Shown here: one piece after another, positions 24,720-34,500 of the stretch
Layout of the letters: each line of letters begins with the position of its first letter
Numbering within the stretch: position 1 is the first letter of the stretch
NCBI GenBank assembly: GCA_020073085.1
Contig: JAIQFV010000033.1
Coordinates: 1-35,049 of the forward strand
Direction: 5' to 3'
From: Terriglobia bacterium
GTDB taxonomy: Bacteria > Acidobacteriota > Terriglobia > JAIQFV01
Length of the DNA stretch: 35,049 nucleotides
Notes under the pieces: generated by a model
Database searches by the model: none
Told to the model about the DNA's origin: nothing
Seen by the model: only the letters and a program-made list of their open reading frames with translations
Program-made: the position numbers and the translations under genes

Positions 24720-25988
24720 ATGAATCCCTTTCATTTTTCCTCTCGCACGGCCTGGGATCTGTCTCCCAACGAACTCTCCCTGCGGGTGGCCGAGCATCGC
24801 CGCAAAGGCCGGCCCTTGCTCGATCTCACGGAGTCCAATCCCACCCGGTGCAAGCTGTCCTATCCGGGCGGAAAAATCCTGGGGCCCCTTCTTCAACCTG
24901 AAAACCTCTCCTACGAACCGGCCCCGCAAGGCCTGCTCCAGGCTCGGGAGGCCGTGGCCCGGTATTACGAATCAACGGCCGCTCAGCGCATCGATCCGAA
25001 ACAGATTCTTCTCACCGCCAGCACCAGCGAGGCGTATTCATTTCTGTTCCGCCTTCTCGCTCAGCCCGGAGATCAGATTCTTGTCCCTCGTCCCAGCTAT
25101 CCCCTTCTGGATTTCCTCGCTCGCCTCAACGATGTGAACCTTCAGGCGTATCACCTCGAGTATCACCGGGGCTGGCATGTCGATCTGAGCTCGGTGGAGC
25201 ATGGGCTCACCTCCCGAACGCGCGCCCTGCTGGTGGTGAATCCCAACAATCCCACCGGATCGGGCATCCGCCCACAAGAGCAGGAAGCTTTAACCGCATT
25301 CTGCCGCGATCACCAGCTCGCCCTGATTTCCGATGAGGTGTTCTTGGATTTCGGATTTGAAGACGGCCCCTCCGGGGACAACCCGCGCACTGAACTCGCA
25401 GGCAGCTTGTCCCGACCCTCGCCGGAGACTACACGGCTGCACTCGCTGGTCGGAGGCACCGAGGCGCTTACTTTTTGTCTCAACGGAATTTCGAAGATGC
25501 TGGGATTGCCCCAGATGAAACTGGCGTGGATCGCTTCAAGTGGACCGCCGGCCTGGCTGACGCCGGCGCTGGAACGGCTGGAGGTCATTGGCGATACCTA
25601 CCTCTCGGTCGCAACTCCGATCCAGCAGGCCCTCCCCACGCTGCTTCAAGATGTCCGCCCGATGATGCGCCGGGAGATTCTGACGCGTGTCCGTTCCAAC
25701 CTTCACGCCCTCGATGAGCGCGTAGCTCAAACCGGGGGCCTCTGCGAGCGGTTGATCGCCGAGGGGGGTTGGAGCGCCGTGCTCGCCATTCCGCGCACTC
25801 CGACGGAGGACGCCTGGGCTTTCGAATGGCTGGAGCGCGACGAAGTCCTTGTCCATCCCGGCTATTTTTTCGACTTCGAAGGCGAGGGCCACATCGTTTT
25901 GAGCTTGATCCCTCCCGAACCCGTGTTTCGTGAAGGCATCGAGAGGATCTTCTCAAGAATTGAAAAGGTGCTGAAGGGACACTCCTGA
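24720..25988 (+). CDS. PLP-dependent class I/II aminotransferase
   Basis: Encodes 422 aa. Transfers amino groups using pyridoxal phosphate in the cytoplasm. Landmarks are LTESNPTRC near the N-terminus, the cofactor-loop region TASTSEAYSFLFRLLAQPGD, NPNNPTGSGI, SDEVFLDFGF (the Asp that contacts the PLP pyridine nitrogen) and NGISKMLGLPQMKLAW, with the Schiff-base lysine at residue 259. The overall layout resembles alanine/aspartate-type aminotransferases of fold type I; the exact substrate cannot be read from the sequence. No strong ribosome binding site precedes the ATG at 24720, and the 190-bp leader holds no recognised element. The next gene begins about 280 bp later, so no operon is obvious. 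Confidence 0.88.
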   Translation: MNPFHFSSRTAWDLSPNELSLRVAEHRRKGRPLLDLTESNPTRCKLSYPGGKILGPLLQPENLSYEPAPQGLLQAREAVARYYESTAAQRIDPKQILLTASTSEAYSFLFRLLAQPGDQILVPRPSYPLLDFLARLNDVNLQAYHLEYHRGWHVDLSSVEHGLTSRTRALLVVNPNNPTGSGIRPQEQEALTAFCRDHQLALISDEVFLDFGFEDGPSGDNPRTELAGSLSRPSPETTRLHSLVGGTEALTFCLNGISKMLGLPQMKLAWIASSGPPAWLTPALERLEVIGDTYLSVATPIQQALPTLLQDVRPMMRREILTRVRSNLHALDERVAQTGGLCERLIAEGGWSAVLAIPRTPTEDAWAFEWLERDEVLVHPGYFFDFEGEGHIVLSLIPPEPVFREGIERIFSRIEKVLKGHS

Positions 25989-26270
25989 CAATCTTTTGAA
26001 TCCACATCCTTCGCCACCTCGCGCATAGCGACGCTTCGATCTCGGGAGATATCAGGACTCGTCCGGATGCGCTCAGGCAATTGAAGAATGGAAGATGCCA
26101 ATCCATTCTTTTTTCGGCCCGGGCCTGCCGGCTCACTTCACAGCCTTCGATCTCGGAATCCGGGAATAAAACCAGGCAGTCCGGGGATTAACCTCTTCGG
26201 AGATTGGGGAGCGGGATTTGTCATCAAAGCTTTTCTCGGTGATGAACTTCTGCATCTAACTGGAGCAGGC

Positions 26271-28415
26271 ATGGAACAATCACTCTCTGTTTCGAGAAAC
26301 GCGCTTGAGCGCGCCCGGCGAATCACACTGCGCGTGTGGATCGCTGCCGGAGCCCTGCTGGTCCTGGTCTTGTTCCTCTCCGTGCCCTCCCTTCGCAATT
26401 TCATGGAATCGGCCCGCGGAATGATCTCGATTCGCAACCTCGCCGCCTTCTCGAATTCCAACAATCTCGACCCGGTTGACAACGGGGGATCCATGAGTCA
26501 AACACAACGGCAAATTCACGCACCCGATTTTGACGGGGCCGTGGCCTGGTTAAACGTTGAACACCCGCTGACGATTCAAGACCTGCGCGGCAAGGTGGTC
26601 CTGCTCGATTTCTGGACTTATTGCTGCATCAATTGTATGCACGTCATCCCGGATTTGAAAAAACTGGAGACGAAATACGGCGGCGCCCTGGCGGTGATCG
26701 GGGTTCACTCGGCCAAGTTCCAGAATGAGAAGGAGTCCGGAAACATTCGCGAGGCCATTTTGCGGTATGAAATCGAGCATCCCGTCATCAACGATGCCAA
26801 CTTTGCAATCTGGCGGCGATACGCGGTTCGCGCCTGGCCCACCCTGGTGCTGATTGATCCGGATGGCTATGTGGTCGGCGAGGTGTCGGGCGAAGGAAAC
26901 TACACGGCCCTCGATCGCGCCATTGGGCAACTCGTGGATCAGTTCAAGGCGGCTGCAAAGCTCAACACGAAGCCGCTGCCCCTCGCCCTTGAAAAATACA
27001 AGCAGCCCCCGTCAGTCCTCTCCTTTCCGGGAAAAATTATTGCCAGCGAGAAGCTCGACCGGCTTTTCATTGCGGACTCCAACCATAATCGCATCCTGAT
27101 TACCACTCTCGAGGGCAAGGTCGTCGACGTGGCCGGCGCGGGAGCGGAAGGCCGCGCGGACGGCGATTTTGCCAAGGCGACCTTTCATCATCCGCAGGGA
27201 ATGGCCCTCTCTGAATCCGGTGATGTGCTGTGGGTCGCCGATACGGAGAACCATTGTATCCGAAAGCTGGACCTCAAGAAGCGTACCGTCGGGACAGGGG
27301 CCGGCACCGGGGTCCAGGCCGAGTGGGGAGCCAAGGGCGGCCCTGCCCTCAGCACGCCTCTCAGTTCGCCCTGGGACCTGACGGCGATCAGGGAAAGAAT
27401 CTACATTGCGATGGCGGGGAGCCATCAGTTGTGGGTGTTTGATCCCGAGAAAAAAGAGGTCGCTCCTTTTGCCGGGAATGGGGCGGAAAACATCGCCGAC
27501 GGGCCTTTGGACAAGGCGTCGCTCGCTCAACCCAGCGGGATCACCACGGATGGGAAGCGGCTGTTTTTTGCCGACAGTGAGGTGAGCGCTGTGCGATATG
27601 CCGACCTCGGTCAACCCACTCAAGTCCACACCCTCATCGGCGAAGGCTTGTTTGAATTCGGGGATCAGGATGGTTCCTATCCGGACGCCCGATTGCAGCA
27701 CCCGCTGGGCGTCCTGTATCACGACGGCAAAGTCCTGGTGGCCGACACTTACAACCACAAAATCAAGAGGGTCGATCCCGAGAAGAAGACTGTAGAAACG
27801 CTGCTTGGGACGGGCAAGCCGGGCCTCGGCAATGAAAGTCATCCCCAGTTTTACGAGCCGGGGGGACTGGCCATCGCCCATGACAGGCTGTTTATCGCCG
27901 ACACCAACAACCACGCTATCCGCGTCGCCGATCTGAAGACGAAGAAGGTGACCACGCTGCAGATTTATGGCTTTGATGAACTGGCCTCTTCAGCGCCCGT
28001 GGCAGGCGATGATTCCGGATCACCCTTCAACATCCGCCAGTCCCTCGCCGCACGGTCAATCAAGCCGGGTGCCGAAGGACGTCTTCTCGTGGATCTCAAG
28101 CTTCCCGATGGCTATCATCTCAACCCGCTGGCTCCGTTGAGCTACCGAATTAAGAAGATTAACGGAGAGGGCGTGACGATTGCCGAGTCCGCGAGAAAAA
28201 ACTCCGTTAAAGACCCGAAACTGCCCATTGCGATTCCTTTCAAGTCGTCCCCGGGACCGGGAAAGACGGAAATCGAAATCGCCATGACCGTCTATTACTG
28301 CCGCACCGATAACCAGGGGCTGTGTTTCATTAAGTCGCTCGAACTGACCCAGCCGCTTGAAATTTCGGCCTCGGCCTCGGGAAATGATGTGCCGGTGAGC
28401 GTGAGGATCCAGTGA
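26271..28415 (+). CDS. Membrane-anchored thioredoxin-like/NHL-repeat protein (NHLRC2-like)
   Basis: Encodes 714 aa; the ATG at 26271 (GGAG upstream) is preferred over an upstream ATG at 26088 whose extra residues look non-coding. Domains in order: a transmembrane anchor (about residues 18-41); a thioredoxin-like domain with FWTYCCINCMHVIPDL, redox pair C119/C122, and the cis-Pro region VRAWPTLVLIDPDG; an NHL beta-propeller of about six repeats (for example LFIADSNHNRILI, LWVADTENHCIRKLD, VLVADTYNHKIKRVD, LFIADTNNHAIRVAD). It ends in a beta-sandwich domain similar to the DsbD N-terminal fold (LLVDLKLPDGYHLNPLAPLS; YYCRTDNQGLCFIKSLEL). The domain order matches bacterial NHLRC2-like proteins, presumably acting in periplasmic thiol chemistry. 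The WTYCCINC active site has an extra adjacent Cys. Confidence 0.88.
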   Translation: MEQSLSVSRNALERARRITLRVWIAAGALLVLVLFLSVPSLRNFMESARGMISIRNLAAFSNSNNLDPVDNGGSMSQTQRQIHAPDFDGAVAWLNVEHPLTIQDLRGKVVLLDFWTYCCINCMHVIPDLKKLETKYGGALAVIGVHSAKFQNEKESGNIREAILRYEIEHPVINDANFAIWRRYAVRAWPTLVLIDPDGYVVGEVSGEGNYTALDRAIGQLVDQFKAAAKLNTKPLPLALEKYKQPPSVLSFPGKIIASEKLDRLFIADSNHNRILITTLEGKVVDVAGAGAEGRADGDFAKATFHHPQGMALSESGDVLWVADTENHCIRKLDLKKRTVGTGAGTGVQAEWGAKGGPALSTPLSSPWDLTAIRERIYIAMAGSHQLWVFDPEKKEVAPFAGNGAENIADGPLDKASLAQPSGITTDGKRLFFADSEVSAVRYADLGQPTQVHTLIGEGLFEFGDQDGSYPDARLQHPLGVLYHDGKVLVADTYNHKIKRVDPEKKTVETLLGTGKPGLGNESHPQFYEPGGLAIAHDRLFIADTNNHAIRVADLKTKKVTTLQIYGFDELASSAPVAGDDSGSPFNIRQSLAARSIKPGAEGRLLVDLKLPDGYHLNPLAPLSYRIKKINGEGVTIAESARKNSVKDPKLPIAIPFKSSPGPGKTEIEIAMTVYYCRTDNQGLCFIKSLELTQPLEISASASGNDVPVSVRIQ

Positions 28416-28796
28416 ACAGTGAAGGAGGTGTCAGGTGCCGGGTGTCAGGGGGGAGGAGAAGGCGGAGTTCGATGGTCGGAGGCCAGATTTCTCCCGTAGA
28501 GGCGCACAGACGTGCGCCCTCTCTTGAATCCAAGGCACAAAAGGCAGACACCAGAAACAGGAAGCAACTACAATTCAAACAAAAGATCATCAATTGTGTG
28601 TCTCGTCAAATTCGAGACGATTTCCGGCTTCTGACCGCCGATTTCTGACCTCGGACTCCGACATCAAAGGAGGGCGCACGTCTGTGCGCCCCTACAGAAG
28701 AATTCCGGCCTCTGGCTTCTGTCTTCCGACATCCGACTTCGGCTGGTTCAGTTCCTCTAACTATCGGCATCCCAAATTAAGCTTGGAGCACAATGC
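28416..28796. other. 380-bp gap with repeats, no gene recognised
   Basis: Contains GTGTCAGGTGCCGGGTGTCAGG, and further on the inverted pair listed separately. There are also several CTTCTGACCGCCGATTTCTGAC-like short direct repeats (TCTGACC, TCCGACTT, TTCCGAC). No protein-like frame is seen. Confidence 0.5.
28496..28695. repeat. Spaced inverted repeat with self-palindromic arms
   Basis: GTAGAGGCGCACAGACGTGC continuing to GCCCT (28496-28520) is matched in reverse by AGGGCGCACGTCTGTGCGCC continuing to CCTAC (28671-28695), with one mismatch. Each arm is itself palindromic (GCGCACAGACGTGCGC). The 150 bp between hold no gene. Confidence 0.8.
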
Positions 28797-28798
28797 TA

Positions 28799-30003
28799 GT
28801 GTAGTGTCCAAGAATTAGCTGGACAGTTTTTTCTTTGCCTTTCTGCGGCGCGGCTGGGTACAGCCGGGTTGAATTTGTTCGAGCGTCTGACGACAACGTG
28901 AGAGCTTGTTTTGGATCGATTCGACCGTGGCCGTCCAAACAAAGGGCTTGGGGTTCTCATTCCACGCCGCCAGAAACTCGGAGATGGCCTTTTGCAAATC
29001 TTTCACGCTTCCAAACGAACCGCGCCGAATTCTCTTGGAGGTCAGTTCCCCAAACCAGCGCTCCACCAGATTGAGCCAACTGGAACTGGTCGGCACAAAA
29101 TGAGGGAGGAAGCGAGGATGTCGTTTCATCCAGGCTTGCACGCTGGGATGTTTGTGAGTGCCATAGTTGTCCATCACCAGGTGCAAGGGCACCTCGCCGC
29201 GAAACTCTTGGTCCAGACGGCGCAAAAATCTCAGAAACTCCTGGTGGCGGTGTCGCTGGTAGCATTGGCCGATGACTTGGCCCTGCAGCACTTCCAAGGC
29301 TGCAAACAGCGTCGTCGTGCCATGGCGCTTGTAGTCGTGAGTCAGCGTGCCACAGCGCCCCTTCTTCAGAGGCAAGCCCGGTTGCGTGCGGTCCAGCGCC
29401 TGAATCTGGCTCTTTTCGTCCACACAAATCACCATGGCCTGTTGCGGTGGGTTCAAATACAGACCCACCACATCCGTGAGCTTTTCCAAAAACTTGGGAT
29501 CGCGCGACAGCTTGAAGCTCTTGACCCGATGCGGTTTGAGATTGTGGCTGCGCCAGATGGTGCTGATCGTGGACTTGCTCACCTCCTGGCGCTCCGCCAT
29601 CAGCCGGCAACTCCATTGCGTCATGCCGTGGGGTTTGGTCTCGAGCGTCGCCGCCACGATGGCTTTTATCTTTTCCGGTCCCAAGAGAGGCTTGCGCCCG
29701 CGACCCGGCGCCACTTCCCACAAACTCTCCGTCCCTTGCTCGGCAAAGCGGCGGCGCCACAACATCACCGTCTTGCGATTGATCTCCAGTGCTCGGGCGA
29801 TGGCACTGTCGGACTGACCGGCTGCCGCCGCCAAAACGATGCGGCTTCGAAGCGCCACTTGCTGGGGGGTTCCATACGCTGCCAGCCACTGCTGAATCTG
29901 TTCCTGATCCCCGGGGTTCAAACATACAGTAGGGGTGGTTGGGCACATGATTGAGTTTAACTTGAACCATATTATCTGTCCAGTTATTTGTTGGACACTA
30001 CAC
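28799..30003. mobile_element. Intact IS630-family insertion sequence
   Basis: The element is 1,205 bp long with 28-bp inverted ends (28799-28826 and 29976-30003) beginning GTGTAGTGTCC and ending CTGGACAG at the inner side, differing at three central positions. It is flanked on both sides by TA (28797-28798 and 30004-30005), the target duplication typical of IS630/Tc1-mariner elements. One transposase gene fills it. Intact ends and an intact reading frame suggest recent arrival and possible activity. Confidence 0.92.
28815..29948 (-). CDS. IS630-family transposase
   Basis: Encodes 377 aa. The N-terminal half holds helix-turn-helix segments (SDSAIARALEINRKTVMLWR; SKSTISTIWRSHNLKPHRVK). The catalytic domain carries a DDE triad visible as CVDEKSQIQALDRTQP (D177), LHLVMDNYGTHKHP (D260) and WLNLVERWFGELT (E297), with the VDEKSQ and ERWF signatures characteristic of the family. 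It catalyses cut-and-paste transposition into TA. The basic C-terminus (QPRRRKAKKKLSS) runs to within 16 bp of the left end, overlapping the inverted repeat. The + strand frame opposite it is a shadow. Confidence 0.93.
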   Translation of the reverse strand: MCPTTPTVCLNPGDQEQIQQWLAAYGTPQQVALRSRIVLAAAAGQSDSAIARALEINRKTVMLWRRRFAEQGTESLWEVAPGRGRKPLLGPEKIKAIVAATLETKPHGMTQWSCRLMAERQEVSKSTISTIWRSHNLKPHRVKSFKLSRDPKFLEKLTDVVGLYLNPPQQAMVICVDEKSQIQALDRTQPGLPLKKGRCGTLTHDYKRHGTTTLFAALEVLQGQVIGQCYQRHRHQEFLRFLRRLDQEFRGEVPLHLVMDNYGTHKHPSVQAWMKRHPRFLPHFVPTSSSWLNLVERWFGELTSKRIRRGSFGSVKDLQKAISEFLAAWNENPKPFVWTATVESIQNKLSRCRQTLEQIQPGCTQPRRRKAKKKLSS

Positions 30004-30794
30004 TAGAACTTCAACTCCAGTCCCACCGGACAATGATCTGAGCCCGTCACTTCGGGATCGATCCAGGCTTTCTTGACGTGCGGCAAGAGGTCTTCGGTCA
30101 CAAAGAAATAATCGATGCGCCAGCCGACATTCCGCTCGCGGGCCCGCGTCATCATGTCCCACCAGGTGTATTGATCGCGCCGGTCAGGATTCATCTTGCG
30201 AAACACGTCGACGTACCCGCGGGCCACCATGCGGTCCATCCAATCGCGCTCGATCTTTAGAAATCCCGACACATTCTCATTTTCCTTGGGGCGCGCGATG
30301 TCGATCTCGTGATGCGCGGTATTGTAGTCGCCGCAAATCACCAGGCGGTGGCCCTGTTTCCGCAGCGTCTCCCAGTGCTTCAGGATCGATTCATAAAAAT
30401 CCATCTTGTAGTCCAGCCGTTCCTGGTCGCGCTTGCCGTTGGGGAAGTAGACATTGAACAGGGTGAACGGTTCGAACTCGGTGACCAGCACCCGACCTTC
30501 CGTGTCGAACCGGGGGATTCCAAACCCCGGCCTGACCGAGCGGGGAGGACGATTGCAGTACGTGGCCACGCCGCTGTATCCCTTGCGCTCGCCTGAACTC
30601 CAGAAACTTTGATACCCCTCAAGGCCCACCACCTGCGGATCGAGTTGCTGCTGCTCCGCCTTGGTTTCCTGGAGACACACACAGTCGGCCGAAGCCTTGC
30701 GGAACCAGTCCAGAAATCCCTTTTTCACAACGGCCCGAATGCCGTTCACATTCCACGAAAGGAGCTTGATCGAGGAGGATTTTGTTTTCTTCAT
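30003..30794 (-). CDS. xth: Exodeoxyribonuclease III (AP endonuclease)
   Basis: Encodes 263 aa from the ATG at 30794 (an in-frame TTG at 30812 would add six residues). The enzyme removes nucleotides from 3' ends and cuts at abasic sites in base-excision repair, using Mg2+. Landmarks: KLLSWNVNGIRAVVKKGFLD at the N-terminus with N15, LQETKAEQ with the metal-binding E43, GYSGVATYCNRPP, FNVYFPNG, CGDYNTAHHEIDIARPKENE with D156 and N158, and DYFFVTEDL with GSDHCPVGLEL (D253/H254). All catalytic residues are present. The stop codon TAG (30005-30003) shares its TA with the target duplication of the IS630 element, and its final G comes from the end of the element; the pre-insertion sequence would also have read TAG. 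Confidence 0.93.
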   Translation of the reverse strand: MKKTKSSSIKLLSWNVNGIRAVVKKGFLDWFRKASADCVCLQETKAEQQQLDPQVVGLEGYQSFWSSGERKGYSGVATYCNRPPRSVRPGFGIPRFDTEGRVLVTEFEPFTLFNVYFPNGKRDQERLDYKMDFYESILKHWETLRKQGHRLVICGDYNTAHHEIDIARPKENENVSGFLKIERDWMDRMVARGYVDVFRKMNPDRRDQYTWWDMMTRARERNVGWRIDYFFVTEDLLPHVKKAWIDPEVTGSDHCPVGLELKF

Positions 30795-30900
30795 GGGTTT
30801 TAGTGGGTTCAAAGAATTGTTCTTGTCGTCGTTGAGCGGTACAAAATATACAACAAATTCACGCGCAAGAAATCAAAAGGTTTCAGTTTGCTGGGATTGC

Positions 30901-31029
30901 GCTTTGGTAGCCCCGCCTGGCGCTTTTTGCCCGGCGGGGGCTGGTGCCGGCAGTGTGCACAAAATCACCTTTTCTGCACCTCTCATCCACAAGCCCCCGC
31001 CACACACCCCGTGGCGGGGCTACCAAAGC
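30901..31029. repeat. Nested inverted repeat between xth and the nuclease gene
   Basis: GCTTTGGTAGCCCCGCC (30901-30917) is matched exactly by GGCGGGGCTACCAAAGC (31013-31029). Inside, GGCGGGGGCT (30933-30942) pairs with AGCCCCCGCC (30992-31001). The left half is the same element as the 84-bp tandem repeats at 34773-34985, so this is one direct and one inverted copy facing each other. Confidence 0.85.
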
Positions 31030-31581
31030 AACCCCACTTCTACTCACAACCTGATTGGGACACACGACGGTCAGAATACCATTTGAACTTTCTACGTCGG
31101 GGGGGTTATCATTACCCACAAGGAGTCACACCACCGTTTGAGTTGAGGCTCTCAAATGGTTCGAATTCACATGTGACTTTCCTCAACTCAAAATAGAACG
31201 AAGAGACAGGCAAGAACAAAATTCCGGTTTCATCCCGTCACGATCTAGCGCTGTCCCGGAAGCCCTGACTATCAAACCCGTCAGACTGACTTTAGAAAAT
31301 GAACATCGCGTGAGGAAATCTCTCGAATTCCGGAAGTCCAAGGCCCCGTTCTGTTCCTCACAGGAAACCACTGAGTGATGACCATCACCCCATTCCACGT
31401 CTTGCATCAATCCGGAGCTTTACTGAACAATTGCCTTCATGGAGGAAACACCATCGGCGGGCTTTTCATTCCGGCCGATCTTGAGCTCAACAGCAGCATT
31501 CCCACATCTGCGGATGACCGAAGGGGACTTTCATCCCCCTCGGAAACGAGCAGTGCGGATTCATAAAGAGGAGAACAATCA
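31030..31581. other. 550-bp gap before the exported nuclease gene
   Basis: No gene is seen. It contains an 11-bp inverted repeat (listed separately) and, at its right end, the ribosome binding site AAGAGGAGAACAATCA of the gene at 31582. No confident promoter was found. Confidence 0.5.
31138..31191. promoter_or_regulatory. 11-bp inverted repeat, possible regulatory site
   Basis: TTGAGTTGAGG (31138-31148) is matched exactly by CCTCAACTCAA (31181-31191) with 32 bp between. It lies about 390 bp upstream of the nuclease start. It is not a terminator, since no T run follows. It could be an operator or a looped structure; the function is not shown. Confidence 0.35.
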
Positions 31582-34500
31582 ATGAGAATTACCCCCTTGT
31601 CACAACGAACAACGCGACGTTCCCGTCTTGTCAGGACTGGCGCGTTTGCATTCCTCGGTCTCGTCTTAATCCTCAGTCAACTCGCCAGTCCTTCCCCTAT
31701 TCAGGCTGCATCGAGCAGCATCGTGATCAGCCAGGTCTATGGGGGCGGCGGCAATTCGGGTGCAACCTTAAAAAATGATTTCATCGAGCTCTTCAATCGA
31801 GGAGGCAGCGCCGTCGATGTGAGCACCTGGTCGGTGCAATATGCCGCTGCCGCAGGTTCCTCGTGGCAGATAACGAACCTCTCTGGCGTCATCCAGCCGG
31901 GTCAGTATTATCTGGTCCAGGAGGCCCAGGGCGCGGGCGGTACCTTGCCTCTGCCAACCCCCGATGCCATTGGGAACATCCCCATGAGTGCCACTGCCGG
32001 CAAGGTGGCGCTCGTCTCCAATCAAACGACGCTCACTTGTGGTGCCGCCGCGGGCAATTGTTTTCCCAATACGGCGATCGTGGATTTTGTGGGATTCGGG
32101 AGTACAGCAAACAACTTCGAGGGAAGTGGTCCTACGGCGACGTTGAACAATACCACGGCCGCGCTGCGCAAATCAGGAGGATGCACAGACACGGATAACA
32201 ATGCCTCCGATTTTTCGACAGGAGCTCCCACTCCACGCAACACCGCCTCTCCAATCAGCCTGTGCGCTGGTCCCACTGATCCGTCGGGCACCGGAGCGGC
32301 CACACCCGGTTCATTGACCGCCGGGAGTTCCACCCTGTTGACGGTGAAGGTCACGCCGGGCGCTAATCCAACCAGCACCGGAATTTCTGTGACTACCAAT
32401 CTGCTTCTGATCGGCGGCTCGGCCGCACAGGCGTTGTCCGACGATGGAACCAACGGCGATGCCGTCGCGGGAGATCTCATTTTCTCCTATCAGGCAACGG
32501 TGGGCGGTAACATCACGCCGGGTTCCAAGACGCTCCCTGTGACGATTTCAGACGCGCAGTTGAGAAACGGAATTGCGTCCATCACCCTCGCCATCGAACC
32601 TCCGCTGACAGCCATCCATGATCTCCAGGGACCCGGTACGACCTCGCCCCATGTAGGTGAACTGGTTGCGACCCGCGGCGTCGTCACGGGAATCAAAAGC
32701 AACGGATTTTTCATTCAGATGCCGGACGCCGAAGTGGATGGCGATCCCAACACCTCCGAGGGGATCTTCATCTTCACGTCCAGCAACCCTTCGGCCTCGG
32801 TCTCGATCGGCGATTTGGTCAAGGTGACGGGGACAATCCAGGAATTCATCCCCTCTTCTGATCCGGTCAGCCCGCCCTTGACAGAAATTGCAGGGTCCCC
32901 GGTCTTCACCATTCTCTCCTCGGGGAATGCCCTGCCCAACCCGGTCACGCTCACCAGCACCGACACCACTCCATCGGGCGGCCTCGAACAGCTGGAGCGA
33001 TTCGAAGGCATGCGCGTTCACGTGGACTCGTTGCTGGTTGTTGCGCCCACCGGCGGAAGCATCACTGAAGCCAGCGCGACCTCAACCTCGAGCGGCATTT
33101 TCTTTACGGTGATCGACGGCGTGGCCCGCCCCTTCACGGAGCCCGGCATTGAGGTCCCCGACCTGTTGCCGGCAGGTGCTCCCTGTTGTGTTCCGCGGTT
33201 CGACGGCAATCCCGAAAAGCTGCGTGTCGATAGTGACGGATTGCTCGGCGCCGCGCGGCTCGAAGCCACCAGCGGAGCCTTCCTCAACAATGTCAGCGGG
33301 GTGCTCGACTACGGTTCCCGCAGTTACACCCTCCTGCCTGATCCTGGAAACCAGACACAGGCGAGTGTTGCGGGGAATATCACCGCCCTTGCGGTGCCGG
33401 ATGCTTGTCCCGCGGAATTCACTGTGGCCTCTTCCAACATGCAGCGTTTTTATGACACGGTCAACGATCCCTCGACCAGCGATGTCGCGCTCACGACCAC
33501 TGCCTTCAATAACCGGCTCAACAAGGTCTCGCTCGCCATCCGCAATGTCATGAAGCTGCCCGACATTGTTGGCGTTGAGGAAATGGAGAATCTCTCGACG
33601 CTCCAGACCCTCGCCGACAAGGTCAACTCCGACGCCGTGGCCGCCGGTCTGGCCAGTCCGCAATACCAGGCCTTCCTCGCCGAAGGCAATGATGTCGGCG
33701 GGATTGACGTCGGATTTCTCGTCAAGGCAACGCGGGTCACGGTCATCGATGTGACGCAGGTGGGGAAGGATACCACCTACGATGATCCCAATAGTGGTCC
33801 GGCGATGCTGAACGACCGCCCGCCGCTCGTGCTGCGCGCGACCATTCAGCCCCCTGCCGGTCCCCCATTCCCCGTGACCGTCATTGTGAATCATCTCCGT
33901 TCGCTCTCTGGCATCGACGATCCCGTCGATGGAGTCCGCGTCCGCGCCAAGCGGGCCGCCCAGGCGGAGTTCCTGGCCCAGTTGATCCAGGACCACCAGG
34001 CGGCGGGAGAACGCGTGATTTCCGTGGGCGACTATAACTCGACCCAGTTCAGCGATGGCTATGTGGATGTCATCGGGACCGTCCTGGGAACGCCGGCTCC
34101 TTTTGACCAGGTACTCTTCGCCACGTCCGCCCTCGTGAATCCGACCCTCACGGACCTGGTCGATACGGTCGCTCCGGACCAGAAGTATTCCTACGTCTTC
34201 AACGGAAACGCCCAGGAGCTCGACCATATCCTGGTGACCGGGAATCTGCTCCCCTCTTTGAACGGGCTCTTTTATGGCCGCAACAACGCCGATTTCCCCG
34301 AGAGCTACCGCAACGATGCAAACCGTCCGGAACGCTTTTCGGACCACGACATTCCGGTGGGATTCTTCCAGATGCCGTTGTTGGTGAGCAACGCCTCGGT
34401 CGACCAATCGACGCTGTGGCCGCCCAATCACAAGCTGGTTCCCATCACCGTCAACTACACCCTCCAGAACCTGTGCACCACTCTTCGTACGGTGACCACG

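Noticed and set aside
26088-26270. N-terminal extension of the thioredoxin/NHL protein
   Set aside because: The extra 61 residues have no family-like sequence, whereas the ATG at 26271 leads directly into an anchor segment.
28911-29954. 347-codon + strand frame opposite the IS630 transposase
   Set aside because: The - strand frame carries the DDE triad and family signatures; the + strand frame is its shadow.
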